Assembly (NCBI GenBank): GCA_014190155.1
Contig: BJFY01000004.1
Location: forward strand, 1-51,568
Length of the DNA stretch: 51,568 bases
DNA from: Actinomycetes bacterium
GTDB taxonomy: Bacteria > Actinomycetota > Actinomycetes > Nanopelagicales > Nanopelagicaceae
Direction: 5' to 3'
Of the stretch, positions 44,241-51,568 are shown piece after piece. Under the pieces are notes generated by a model that searched no databases, was not told the origin of the DNA, and saw only the letters and a program-made list of their open reading frames with translations. The translations under genes were made by a program, and so were the position numbers. Numbering within the stretch: the first letter of the stretch is position 1; each line of letters begins with the position of its first letter.

Positions 44241-44870
44241 TTAAGTTTTTTTTGGGAGTAAATGTACGGCTGGCTCGCTATAGCTAAGTCCAGAAATCAT
44301 TCCGTCTTTATCAAAGCGCACACTAGTAATTGACGCTAGTGTGCACTGGCGTTTTCTTGGATCATGTAAAAATTTTCGATGCTCAATCGCTAATCTCATT
44401 ATCCAAATCGGTAATTGATGCGAAACACAAATTGCATCTTTGCCATTTGCAGCTTTGTTCGCCGAAAATATCGCTGCAAACATTCGATTAACTTGTTCGA
44501 CATATGGCTCGCCCCATGAAGGCCGCCATGGATTCCATAAATGTCGCCAAGCACTTGGTCTACGCAAAACACCGTCGCCGACTCCAAAAGGTTTTCCTTC
44601 AAATATATTTGCAGCTTCAATCAAGCGATCGTCCGTTGTAATTTTGATGTCATGCGCTTTTGCAATTGGTGCTGCCGTTTCTTGAGCCCGTTGTAGCGGT
44701 GAGACATGGAGCGCACCGATATCTAAAGTTTTAGACCAATTCGCAATAGATTCCGCCATTGCAACACCGCGTTCGGATAATCGCCATCCAGGTTCTCTTC
44801 CGTAAAGAATCTTTCCAGGGTTTTCGACTTCACCATGGCGAAGTACATGAACGGTTGTGAAGCTCTCCAT
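44241..44870 (-). CDS. Histidine phosphatase family protein (MSMEG_4193-like)
   Basis: A 209-residue phosphoglycerate-mutase-like phosphatase. The phosphohistidine motif is VLRHGEVENP (RHG near 11-13), and the second catalytic His is in CVSHQLPIW near 150. RLSERG and LQRAQETA complete the fold. The long ILYGREPGWRLS insert fits the actinobacterial MSMEG_4193 group found next to cytochrome c maturation genes. The substrate is unknown. It is the first gene of the tlpA-ccdA-resB-ccsB unit. Confidence 0.88.
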   Translation of the reverse strand: MESFTTVHVLRHGEVENPGKILYGREPGWRLSERGVAMAESIANWSKTLDIGALHVSPLQRAQETAAPIAKAHDIKITTDDRLIEAANIFEGKPFGVGDGVLRRPSAWRHLWNPWRPSWGEPYVEQVNRMFAAIFSANKAANGKDAICVSHQLPIWIMRLAIEHRKFLHDPRKRQCTLASITSVRFDKDGMISGLSYSEPAVHLLPKKT

Positions 44871-44923
44871 GCCTTAAGCATAAAGCAGTAATTCGCGCCT
44901 AGTTCCGCTCTATTCGCTAAGGT

Positions 44924-45688
44924 ATGGATATGGCAATCAATGAGAATCGGGTTGCCTTTTTTGATGTAGATAACACCCTAATTAAAGGTTCAACAATTTT
45001 CTTTCTTGGCCGTGGGATGTATCAAAGAGGGTTTTTCTCTAAGAAAGATATCGGTGCATTCGTGCTTGCAAACTTGAGATATCGAATGACCGGTACCGAA
45101 AAGCCAGAAGAAATTGCGCGGTTTCAAAAGGCTGCAACCGATTTCATTGGGGGTCATGATGTTTCGGAAATTAAAGCAACTGGTAGCGAAATTTATGATG
45201 AATTTGTTTCGCCAGCGATTTGGCAAGGAACTATTGATATTGCAAACCAACACCTAGGCAATGGTGAAGGTGTCTGGTTAGTTACTGCTGCTCCGGAAGA
45301 TATGGCTAACTTGATCGCCGAAAAATTAGGGTTGACTGGCGCTATCGGCACCAAAGCAGAAGTGAAAGATGGCAAGTACACCGGAAATTTAGTTGGCAAT
45401 TTATTACATGGCCGTGAAAAAGCTAACGCGATCAAAGTGCTAGCAACCAAAAAGGGGTTTGAATTAAAAAATTGTTTTGCATATTCCGATAGCTATCACG
45501 ACTTACCTTTATTAAACGCAGTTGGAAATCCATGTGCGATAAATCCTGATGCAAAACTTAGAATTATCGCCTACGCAAACGGTTGGCCAGTTCACGATTT
45601 TCGAAGAATGCGTTGGGTGAACCGATTTATTGGACCCGTGATAAGTCGTTTTGCTGGCCTCTTCGCCTTTATAAAGCCAAGGCTCTGA
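44924..45688 (+). CDS. HAD-IB family phosphatase (SerB-like)
   Basis: A 254-residue HAD hydrolase of subfamily IB. Motif I is FFDVDNTLIKGST with Asp14 and Asp16, motif II is in VTAAP, motif III is the Lys in GREKANAIK, and motif IV is YSDSYHDLPLL. It resembles the actinobacterial phosphoserine-phosphatase-like group that act on small phosphomonoesters or lysolipid phosphates. The C-terminal RFIGPVISRFAGLFAFIK could touch the membrane. The substrate is unknown. Two ATG codons (44924 and 44930) are possible starts. Confidence 0.9.
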   Translation: MDMAINENRVAFFDVDNTLIKGSTIFFLGRGMYQRGFFSKKDIGAFVLANLRYRMTGTEKPEEIARFQKAATDFIGGHDVSEIKATGSEIYDEFVSPAIWQGTIDIANQHLGNGEGVWLVTAAPEDMANLIAEKLGLTGAIGTKAEVKDGKYTGNLVGNLLHGREKANAIKVLATKKGFELKNCFAYSDSYHDLPLLNAVGNPCAINPDAKLRIIAYANGWPVHDFRRMRWVNRFIGPVISRFAGLFAFIKPRL

Positions 45689-45750
45689 TAAGCGCTCAGT
45701 AAATTCTCGAATAGGCAGAATCGATACTTCTTCGGTAATGTAAGCCAGTT

Positions 45751-47958
45751 ATGTCTGAATTAAAAGTGGTCCGTTCAATCATGCGATCTGCGCCATCGTT
45801 TGCCGATGAGTTGCGCGCCCGCAGCGATTCCGAACTGCAGCTGCTTTTTAAATTGCGAGCCGATTTAATTGCACCAGTTCCGTCAGATATGACTGCACTT
45901 TCAATTCGAGCTACATCTGGGCCAAGCCTAGTTCGAGCAATCGAATCGTTAAATCAATGGCAATTCGAAGTTTTAGAAGCTTGTGTAGCGCTTGAAGAAC
46001 CACTCTCAATTAAGTCAATCATCGCAGCCACCGATAAAGCAGCCGCACTGATCATAAATGAACTCATAGCTCGAGCACTTCTCTATAAAGATGGTGAAGA
46101 TCTACGTGCACCAAGAGCGCTGCGCGACATGATCGGTACCCAACCTGCCGGTCTTGGCCCCGTTGGTCCAGCAAAAGTTAAATTTAAAGATTTAGATGAA
46201 GCGCCAAAAGCCGCCCATGAAATATTAGAACGTTTAACTTGGGGACCACCGCGCGGTCAAGTTGGTGATGTAAGGAAGAAAGGCACTGCGGTTGCTTGGT
46301 TAATCGAACATCATTTCTTAATTCCAATGGATCAAACCACAGTTGCAATGCCGCGCGAAGTTGGGCTTTTCTTAAGAAAAGGAAAAGTACATAAAAAGAT
46401 CACGACTACTGCGCCTGAATTAGTTGGTGAAAAACGAAAACAGAGTGAAATTGACCGAGCTGCTATCGCCGGCATAAGTAATGTTTTGCGTTGGTGCCAT
46501 GAGTTAATGAACTATTGGGCTGAAGAAACTCCCTCGACTTTGCAAGCCGGTGGGTTGGGAATTAGAGATCTAAGAAAAGCTGCAGAACATTTAGGAGTGA
46601 CCGAAAATTGCGCAGCATTTGTTGCAGAACTTTGTTATTTATCTGGAATTGTGGTCGCAGACCCAGACGGCCGAGTTTTGCCAACAAGCGCTTTTGATAT
46701 GTGGCAATTAAAAACTCCAGAAGAACAATGGGTGGAGATTGCAACGCTCTGGTCGTTGACATCAAGAGTTGCTGGGCTAGTTGGTAAAGCGGATTCAAAG
46801 AATGTTAATGCGCTCGGTGCCGAATTAGACCGAGTAAATGCTGCGGTCATTAGAGCTCACATTTTAAAGATGTTACTGGAAAGAGCTGAATTAGCACCGT
46901 CACTCGATAGCGCACAATCCTTTATCCAATGGGTTTATCCCAACCGCCGTGGTGGCACACTCCACGCAGATTTAGTTGAGTGGACACTACGAGAATCGGA
47001 GTGGCTTGGTATTACCGGACAAGGCGCACTTTCTTCTTTTGGAAATAGATTTATTGAAGATGCTGACTCAATTAAAATTAATGAAGCGCTACCCAAGCCA
47101 GTCGATCACATTTTGATTCAAGCCGATAACACTGCAATCGCACCTGGCCCGCTTACGATTGAGATTGCACGTCACTTATCTACTTTTGCTGATATTGAAA
47201 GTCGCGGTGGCGCAACAGTTTATCGCTTCAGTGAAAGTTCGATTCGTCGCGGATTAGATCATGGCCACTCTGGCGATGAAATTCGCACTTTCTTAACTAA
47301 AACTTCTAAGACCCCAATGCCACAACCACTTGAATATTTAATTTCTGATGTAGCACGCAAACATGGACGCCTTAAAGTTGGATATGCAAATACTTATTTG
47401 AGATGTGAAGATGAAGCCACAATCAACCAAATACTTGGCGATAAGCGGTTAGAGCATTTACGACTAAGACAAATCGCACCACAAGTAATTATTTCTGACA
47501 CTGAATCACGCGAAACAATTGAAGAACTCCGTAGCGCTGGTTATTTTCCAGCCGGCGAAAGCAATACTGGTTCGGTAATTACTGCCGCCGGACAAACTCG
47601 AGCAAAATCTCGACCTAAACCACCGCGGATTATTGGCGAAGCAACGGAACCTTCGCAAACCATTTTAAATTCTGCGGTCCGAGCTCTACGTGCGGGCGAA
47701 AAAGCTTCAGCACGCCAACCCCAACGCGGTGCTGAAGTCCCAAGAAGTACCGCAAATGAAACTATGGACATGTTAAATAAATATATTGGTGAAGAAGTTT
47801 CACTAATAATTGGGTATGCCGACACAAATGGTGGCGTAACCCAAAGAATTATTGATCCGCTTTCTATTTCACTCGGCACCTTGGTTGCTCGAGATCATGG
47901 CTCCGGCGAAGTCCAACACTTCCGAATTCCGCGGATTACCGGCGTAACTCCCGCATGA
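45751..47958 (+). CDS. Helicase-associated domain protein (XPB/Ssl2-like partner)
   Basis: A 735-residue protein with no Walker motifs. It matches the actinobacterial helicase-associated (Helicase_C_3) proteins encoded next to XPB. SDSELQLLFKLRADLIAPVPSD (in part) near 25-45 and the winged-helix-like tandem repeats of the first 450 residues are typical. The C-terminal third (DHILIQADNTAIAPGPL near 450, then a GEVQHFRIPRI end) is the conserved domain. It probably binds DNA with the XPB helicase encoded two genes downstream. The stop overlaps the M20 peptidase start (ATGA). Confidence 0.82.
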   Translation: MSELKVVRSIMRSAPSFADELRARSDSELQLLFKLRADLIAPVPSDMTALSIRATSGPSLVRAIESLNQWQFEVLEACVALEEPLSIKSIIAATDKAAALIINELIARALLYKDGEDLRAPRALRDMIGTQPAGLGPVGPAKVKFKDLDEAPKAAHEILERLTWGPPRGQVGDVRKKGTAVAWLIEHHFLIPMDQTTVAMPREVGLFLRKGKVHKKITTTAPELVGEKRKQSEIDRAAIAGISNVLRWCHELMNYWAEETPSTLQAGGLGIRDLRKAAEHLGVTENCAAFVAELCYLSGIVVADPDGRVLPTSAFDMWQLKTPEEQWVEIATLWSLTSRVAGLVGKADSKNVNALGAELDRVNAAVIRAHILKMLLERAELAPSLDSAQSFIQWVYPNRRGGTLHADLVEWTLRESEWLGITGQGALSSFGNRFIEDADSIKINEALPKPVDHILIQADNTAIAPGPLTIEIARHLSTFADIESRGGATVYRFSESSIRRGLDHGHSGDEIRTFLTKTSKTPMPQPLEYLISDVARKHGRLKVGYANTYLRCEDEATINQILGDKRLEHLRLRQIAPQVIISDTESRETIEELRSAGYFPAGESNTGSVITAAGQTRAKSRPKPPRIIGEATEPSQTILNSAVRALRAGEKASARQPQRGAEVPRSTANETMDMLNKYIGEEVSLIIGYADTNGGVTQRIIDPLSISLGTLVARDHGSGEVQHFRIPRITGVTPA

Positions 47959-49049
47959 GCACCGATTACGGCAGACTTAGCGCCATGATTCTTGATGACC
48001 TCAAATTATTAGTTGAAGCCGAATCGCCAACTGAAGATTTAGCCGCTTGTCAAAAAGTTATGGAAGTGGCAAACCAAATAACTATCAAATTACATGGTGA
48101 AGCTGGCGAAATTATTACCGAGAACGGTCGACCAGTATTTTGGTTCGGCGCAAAGAACCCAAAAATTGTCTTATTATGTCATTTAGATACAGTCTGGCCA
48201 CATGGTTCGTTTCAACCGTTATGGAGCGTTGTAGATGATGTAGTTCGCGGTCCAGGTGCTTACGATATGAAAGCTGGGTTCTTACAAGCTCTTTATGCGA
48301 TGAAGGATTTATCGCGTGACAAGATTGCAATTATTGCAACTTCTGACGAAGAAACCGGTAGCGCAACCTCCCGCGGATTAATTGAGCGGGTTGCAAAAAA
48401 TGCGGAAGCTGTTTTGGTCTTCGAATCTGCAATAGATGGCAAAGTTAAAACTGGACGTAAAGGTACTTCGATGTACAAAATTATTGTGCATGGTCGCGCA
48501 GCTCATGCTGGATTAGAACCTGAAAAAGGAATTAACGCCACCGTTGAAATTGCTGAAGTTGTTAGGAAAGTTGTAGCACTTCAAGATTTAAATAACGGCA
48601 CAACCGTTGTTCCAACTGCAATGGCTTCTGGGACCACCACAAATACAGTTCCAGCGCTCGCTGCGCTAGATATCGATGCTCGTTCGTTTAAAATGGCTGA
48701 ACTCGAACGCGTTGATGTCGCAATTCGAAAATTAACGCCAACAAACCCAGAGTGCCAAATCGAAATTCAAGGTGGAATCAATCGTCCGCCACTAGAACTC
48801 TCTGCTACAACCGCGTTATATGAGCGGTTAGAAAAAGTTGCTGCTGCAAATGGATTCGCACCTGTAGGTTCGGCTCAAGTCGGTGGGGCTAGCGATGGCA
48901 ACTTCGCTGCAGCAGCCGGAGCGCCTACTCTGGATGGACTTGGGGCGCTTGGATCCGGCGCGCATGCCCTAACTGAATGGGTAAAAATCTCAGCGATGAC
49001 CGAACGTTCCCAATTAATCCATGAATTTATTAAGGATTTAATTAAATGA
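47955..49049 (+). CDS. M20 family metallopeptidase / deacylase
   Basis: A 364-residue zinc hydrolase of the glutamate carboxypeptidase (CPG2) and N-acyl-amino-acid hydrolase type. The metal and catalytic landmarks are LLCHLDTVWPHG (His, then Asp), GPGAYDMKAGF (bridging Asp), TSDEETGS (general base Glu), VFESAIDG (near 156) and the C-terminal GALGSGAHALTEW (His). A dimerisation lid domain has IIVHGRAAHAGLEP. It is cytoplasmic. It is coupled to both neighbours by 4-base overlaps, an odd place between two DNA-repair-type genes. An N-acyl-amino acid substrate would fit the racemase/acyltransferase pair at 11.5-13.3 kb; this is speculative. Confidence 0.9.
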   Translation: MSTDYGRLSAMILDDLKLLVEAESPTEDLAACQKVMEVANQITIKLHGEAGEIITENGRPVFWFGAKNPKIVLLCHLDTVWPHGSFQPLWSVVDDVVRGPGAYDMKAGFLQALYAMKDLSRDKIAIIATSDEETGSATSRGLIERVAKNAEAVLVFESAIDGKVKTGRKGTSMYKIIVHGRAAHAGLEPEKGINATVEIAEVVRKVVALQDLNNGTTVVPTAMASGTTTNTVPALAALDIDARSFKMAELERVDVAIRKLTPTNPECQIEIQGGINRPPLELSATTALYERLEKVAAANGFAPVGSAQVGGASDGNFAAAAGAPTLDGLGALGSGAHALTEWVKISAMTERSQLIHEFIKDLIK

Positions 49050-50695
49050 GTGATGGGCCGCTAATTGTTCAGAGTGACAAAACACTTCTCCTAGATATTG
49101 ATCATCCGCTTTCAACCGATTGCCGGCGCGCGATTGCACCTTTTGCAGAACTAGAAAAATCTCCAGAACATATTCACACCTATCGCCTGACTTCGTTAGG
49201 GCTTTGGAACGCACGCGCTGCTGGACATGATGCTGAAAAAGTTATAGATGTTCTAATTAAGTATTCTAGATTCGCAATTCCGCACGCGCTATTAGTTGAT
49301 GTTGCAGAAACTATGGGGCGATATGGCAGACTCCGATTAGAATCAGATCCAATTCATGGATTAATTTTAATTTCAACCGATCCAGCTGTTTTACAAGAAG
49401 TCGTGCGCGGTAAGAAAGTTGCACCGCTACTAGGTGCCAAAATTGATAACGAAACAATCGCAGTTCATCCAAGCCAACGTGGCCATTTGAAACAAGCGCT
49501 ACTTCGTTTAGGTTGGCCGGCCGAAGATTTTGCTGGATACGTTGATGGCCAAGCTCATGAGATTTCATTGGTCGAAGACGGCTGGCATATGCGTGAATAC
49601 CAAAAACTTGCAGCTGAAGGATTTTGGCATGGTGGATCTGGTGTTGTAGTACTGCCATGCGGCGCTGGTAAAACCATTGTTGGCGCAGCCGCAATGGCAC
49701 ACGCAAAAGCAACAACTTTAATATTGGTAACAAATACTGTAGCGGCTCGCCAATGGCGTGATGAATTGCTCCGCCGCACAAATCTCCATGAAGATGAAAT
49801 TGGTGAATACTCTGGCGCAAAGAAAGAAATTCGCCCGGTCACAATCGCTACTTACCAAGTTATGACTACGAAGAAAAATGGGTTATTTGCCCATTTAGAC
49901 CTCTTTGACGGCCATGACTGGGGATTAATTATTTACGACGAAGTTCATTTGTTGCCTGCTCCGATTTTTAGATTTACCGCTGACATTCAATCTCGTCGAC
50001 GTCTGGGTTTGACTGCGACGCTAGTTCGGGAAGATGGCATGGAAGGCGAAGTTTTTTCTTTGATTGGGCCAAAACGATTTGATGTTCCGTGGAAAGAGAT
50101 TGAAGCCCAAGGTTATATCGCGCCGGCAGATTGTGTTGAAGTTCGAGTCACGTTAACTGAACACGAGAGATTAAATTACGCAACCGCCGAGACCGAGAAC
50201 CGCTATCGGGTTTGTGCCACCACCGCCACGAAGAAGCGCGTTGCTATAGCGTTAGCAAAAATTCATGAAAATGATCAAGTTTTAATTATTGGACAATACA
50301 TAGATCAAATTGATGAAATTTCTAGCGATTTAGCAGTACCGATTATCAAAGGTGACACCCCGATTAAAGAACGAGAATTTCTCTACAATGAATTCAGAAG
50401 TGGCAAGATTAAATGTTTAGTAGTTTCTAAAGTTGCTAACTTTTCAATTGATTTGCCGGAAGCTTCAATTGCAATTCAAATCTCTGGAACATTTGGATCG
50501 CGCCAAGAAGAAGCCCAACGCCTTGGTCGAATACTTCGCCCTAAAGCCGATGGTCGTGGTGCCCGTTTTTACTCACTTGTCGCAAGAGATACGGTTGATC
50601 AAGATTTTGCACAAAATCGCCAACGTTTTTTAGCTGAGCAAGGTTATTCTTACCGCATCATTGATGCTGATGATGTTTTTACTGGGAAGCTTTAA
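49046..50695 (+). CDS. DNA repair helicase XPB
   Basis: A 549-residue superfamily 2 helicase of the XPB/Ssl2 type. The N-terminal DNA-damage-recognition-like region is followed by Walker A PCGAGKTIVGA (near 207), DEVH in IYDEVHLLPA, LTATLVREDG (motif III), and QEEAQRLGRILRPK (motif VI) with a C-terminal RecA domain. Bacterial XPBs are known in actinobacteria and unwind 3'-5'. The start overlaps the M20 gene by 4 bases. The last 17 bases overlap the convergent glutaredoxin gene. Confidence 0.94.
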   Translation: MSDGPLIVQSDKTLLLDIDHPLSTDCRRAIAPFAELEKSPEHIHTYRLTSLGLWNARAAGHDAEKVIDVLIKYSRFAIPHALLVDVAETMGRYGRLRLESDPIHGLILISTDPAVLQEVVRGKKVAPLLGAKIDNETIAVHPSQRGHLKQALLRLGWPAEDFAGYVDGQAHEISLVEDGWHMREYQKLAAEGFWHGGSGVVVLPCGAGKTIVGAAAMAHAKATTLILVTNTVAARQWRDELLRRTNLHEDEIGEYSGAKKEIRPVTIATYQVMTTKKNGLFAHLDLFDGHDWGLIIYDEVHLLPAPIFRFTADIQSRRRLGLTATLVREDGMEGEVFSLIGPKRFDVPWKEIEAQGYIAPADCVEVRVTLTEHERLNYATAETENRYRVCATTATKKRVAIALAKIHENDQVLIIGQYIDQIDEISSDLAVPIIKGDTPIKEREFLYNEFRSGKIKCLVVSKVANFSIDLPEASIAIQISGTFGSRQEEAQRLGRILRPKADGRGARFYSLVARDTVDQDFAQNRQRFLAEQGYSYRIIDADDVFTGKL

Positions 50696-50936
50696 TTTCT
50701 AATATTGCTTTTGTAAAACGTTCTGGATTTACTCGCCAATAATCATGTGGTGAGCCGTTGATGAGTATCACTGGAACTTTTTCACCATATTCGCGCTCTA
50801 ACGCTAAATCGCCATCAATTAACTGCTTCTCTATTTTGAAATTTAGGGTCGCTCTCAATTCATTTAATTTTGCTTCCGCAACATCACAGAGGTGGCACCC
50901 ACTTCTTGAGTAAATCCGGACCTCAATCATCTTCAC
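50679..50936 (-). CDS. Glutaredoxin-like protein
   Basis: An 85-residue (or 83-residue) thioredoxin-fold protein with the redox pair in SGCHLCDVAE (Cys-x-x-Cys, near 14-17), KVPVILINGS with the cis-Pro, and a C-terminal helix. It resembles the DUF836/glutaredoxin-2-like group. A GTG at 50936 is the longest start. The ATG at 50930 follows AAGGTGAAG, which could be its ribosome-binding site, so the shorter form is at least as likely. It is cytoplasmic; the partner is unknown. Confidence 0.85.
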   Translation of the reverse strand: MKMIEVRIYSRSGCHLCDVAEAKLNELRATLNFKIEKQLIDGDLALEREYGEKVPVILINGSPHDYWRVNPERFTKAILEIKASQ

Positions 50937-50937
50937 C

Positions 50938-51002
50938 TTAAAGTTCTCGCAAATTGAGTAAGTGAATCCTTAATACTTGCTGACAGTTTTAAGGTTCTCG
51001 CA
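50938..51002. repeat. Direct 14-base repeat in a divergent promoter region
   Basis: TTAAAGTTCTCGCA at 50938-50951 recurs as TTAAGGTTCTCGCA at 50989-51002 (13 of 14 identical), with starts 51 bases apart. Both lie in the 112-base gap between the glutaredoxin start and the secreted protein start. Spacing near five helical turns and location suit paired regulator sites. The regulator is unknown. No other structure is recognised in the gap. Confidence 0.4.
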
Positions 51003-51048
51003 CGACCAGACATGCCCCAATCTTCTCAGCCTGATAGCGTCTCCCGCT

Positions 51049-51568
51049 ATGCGCAGCAAAATCTTCCTCATCACATCTGCCTTAGCGCTCTCGATCCTCA
51101 GCGTCCCGCAGGCGGAAGCTCTTGGGTTTACCCGAACCCCCTCAACGGTTTGGTTTCATACTTATGCAACTGGAGTTCAGAGCAAGACCTACCCAGCCAT
51201 CAATGCCAATGCAAAAGCGAGCGAAGCCAGCAAGAGTGCAAACCTTGAAACCAAAAGTAAATTCATCGTCACATACACTGGATTTCCAGATGATGCTAAA
51301 GCCGCTTTCCAAGCAGCAGTGGATATTTGGTCCGATCTTTTTCAATCTTCAGTACCGATTCGAGTAAATGCAACTTGGGGAAGACAAGCCACCGTGGTCT
51401 TGGGTTCGACTCGTCCTGATTTCTTTTACAAAAATTTTATTGGTGCACCTGCAAAAGATTTAAATTACGCAACTGCACTAGCTAATGCACTTGCTGGAAA
51501 AGATTTAGATCCAGCTCGACCAGACATCATCATGACTATTAATTCTCGTTCCGCTTTTTATACCGGAA
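51049..51568 (+). CDS. Secreted protein with metalloprotease-like N-terminal region, truncated by window edge
   Basis: Open from ATG 51049 to the window end (173 codons, no stop). The N-terminus is a signal peptide: MRSK, then a hydrophobic IFLITSALALSILSV and a likely cut after AEA (about residue 24). The mature part has a DDAKAAFQAAVDIWSDLFQSSVPIRVNATW-like stretch (in part), then GAPAKDLNYATALANALAGKDLDPARPD. This pattern recurs at the start of secreted or cell-surface proteins with reprolysin-like or other extracellular domains. No HExxH is reached within the window, so enzymatic function is not shown. No ribosome-binding site is visible, so a leaderless start is possible. A different-frame ORF from 51012 is a shadow. 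Confidence 0.75.
   Translation, partial: MRSKIFLITSALALSILSVPQAEALGFTRTPSTVWFHTYATGVQSKTYPAINANAKASEASKSANLETKSKFIVTYTGFPDDAKAAFQAAVDIWSDLFQSSVPIRVNATWGRQATVVLGSTRPDFFYKNFIGAPAKDLNYATALANALAGKDLDPARPDIIMTINSRSAFYTG

Noticed and set aside
51012-51248. 78-residue plus-strand ORF overlapping the secreted protein start
   Set aside because: The overlapping frame from 51049 has a clean signal peptide and stays open to the window end; this one has neither.
1-51568. CRISPR array, insertion sequence, prophage or toxin-antitoxin system
   Set aside because: No regularly spaced repeats, transposase, integrase or paired small toxin/antitoxin genes were seen on either strand.

Overview
The window looks like part of a small, AT-rich actinobacterial chromosome, most likely from a freshwater Nanopelagicales (acI, Planktophila-like) lineage. 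The support is indirect. GC is low (around 40-45% by eye). The metabolism is menaquinone-based, with a complete 14-gene complex I operon of actinobacterial type (NuoJ has a long soluble tail). There is an XPB helicase with its actinobacterial helicase-associated partner, and a phosphatase of the type found beside menaquinone and helicase genes in actinobacteria. Packing is extremely tight: most neighbours on the same strand overlap by 1-4 bases, and five convergent pairs overlap tail to tail by 14-33 bases. No 16S or other lineage marker is present, so the assignment is an inference.

Layout. (1) 1-8.8 kb is an accessory, amino-acid-flavoured region. It holds the end of an aconitase-X swivel domain, a P1/DmpA-type aminopeptidase, an amidase preceded by a hidden 53-residue ORF, an APC permease, an AhpD-like protein, an odd tRNA with a decayed half-copy beside it, a PfpI/isonitrile-hydratase-like protein, the C-terminal remnant of a second APC permease, a Ser/Cys proline-racemase-family enzyme and a FUSC-type membrane protein. 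(2) 8.9-13.3 kb is a plus-strand run: an old yellow enzyme, two glutamine amidotransferases of unrelated folds, a GNAT acyltransferase and an enolase-superfamily enzyme of the N-acylamino-acid racemase type. (3) 13.3-16.8 kb holds a half-size TauE/SafE protein, tRNA-Tyr, a carotenoid-desaturase-like oxidoreductase, YajQ and RarD.

(4) 16.8-44.2 kb is a respiratory block. It holds a polyprenyl diphosphate synthase, nuoA-N and menG (all minus strand), then menF, menD-menC-menB, menE-menA, a small PLDc_N membrane protein, and the cytochrome c maturation set ccsB-resB-ccdA-tlpA. Together these supply the quinone head group and side chain, the NADH-oxidising entry complex, and the machinery that attaches haem to cytochromes downstream. 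(5) 44.2-51.6 kb is housekeeping: a histidine phosphatase, a HAD-IB phosphatase, a helicase-associated protein, an M20 peptidase and XPB helicase (these last three translationally coupled), a glutaredoxin, and the start of a secreted protein that runs off the right edge.

No CRISPR array, insertion sequence, prophage or recognised defence system was seen. The observations most worth following are the tRNA and its half-copy near 5.2-5.5 kb, the racemase/acyltransferase/amidotransferase operon, the hydroxyproline-like gene set at the left edge, and several genes missed by simple ORF calling (1-207, 2736-2897, 6280-6561 and 51049 to the end).
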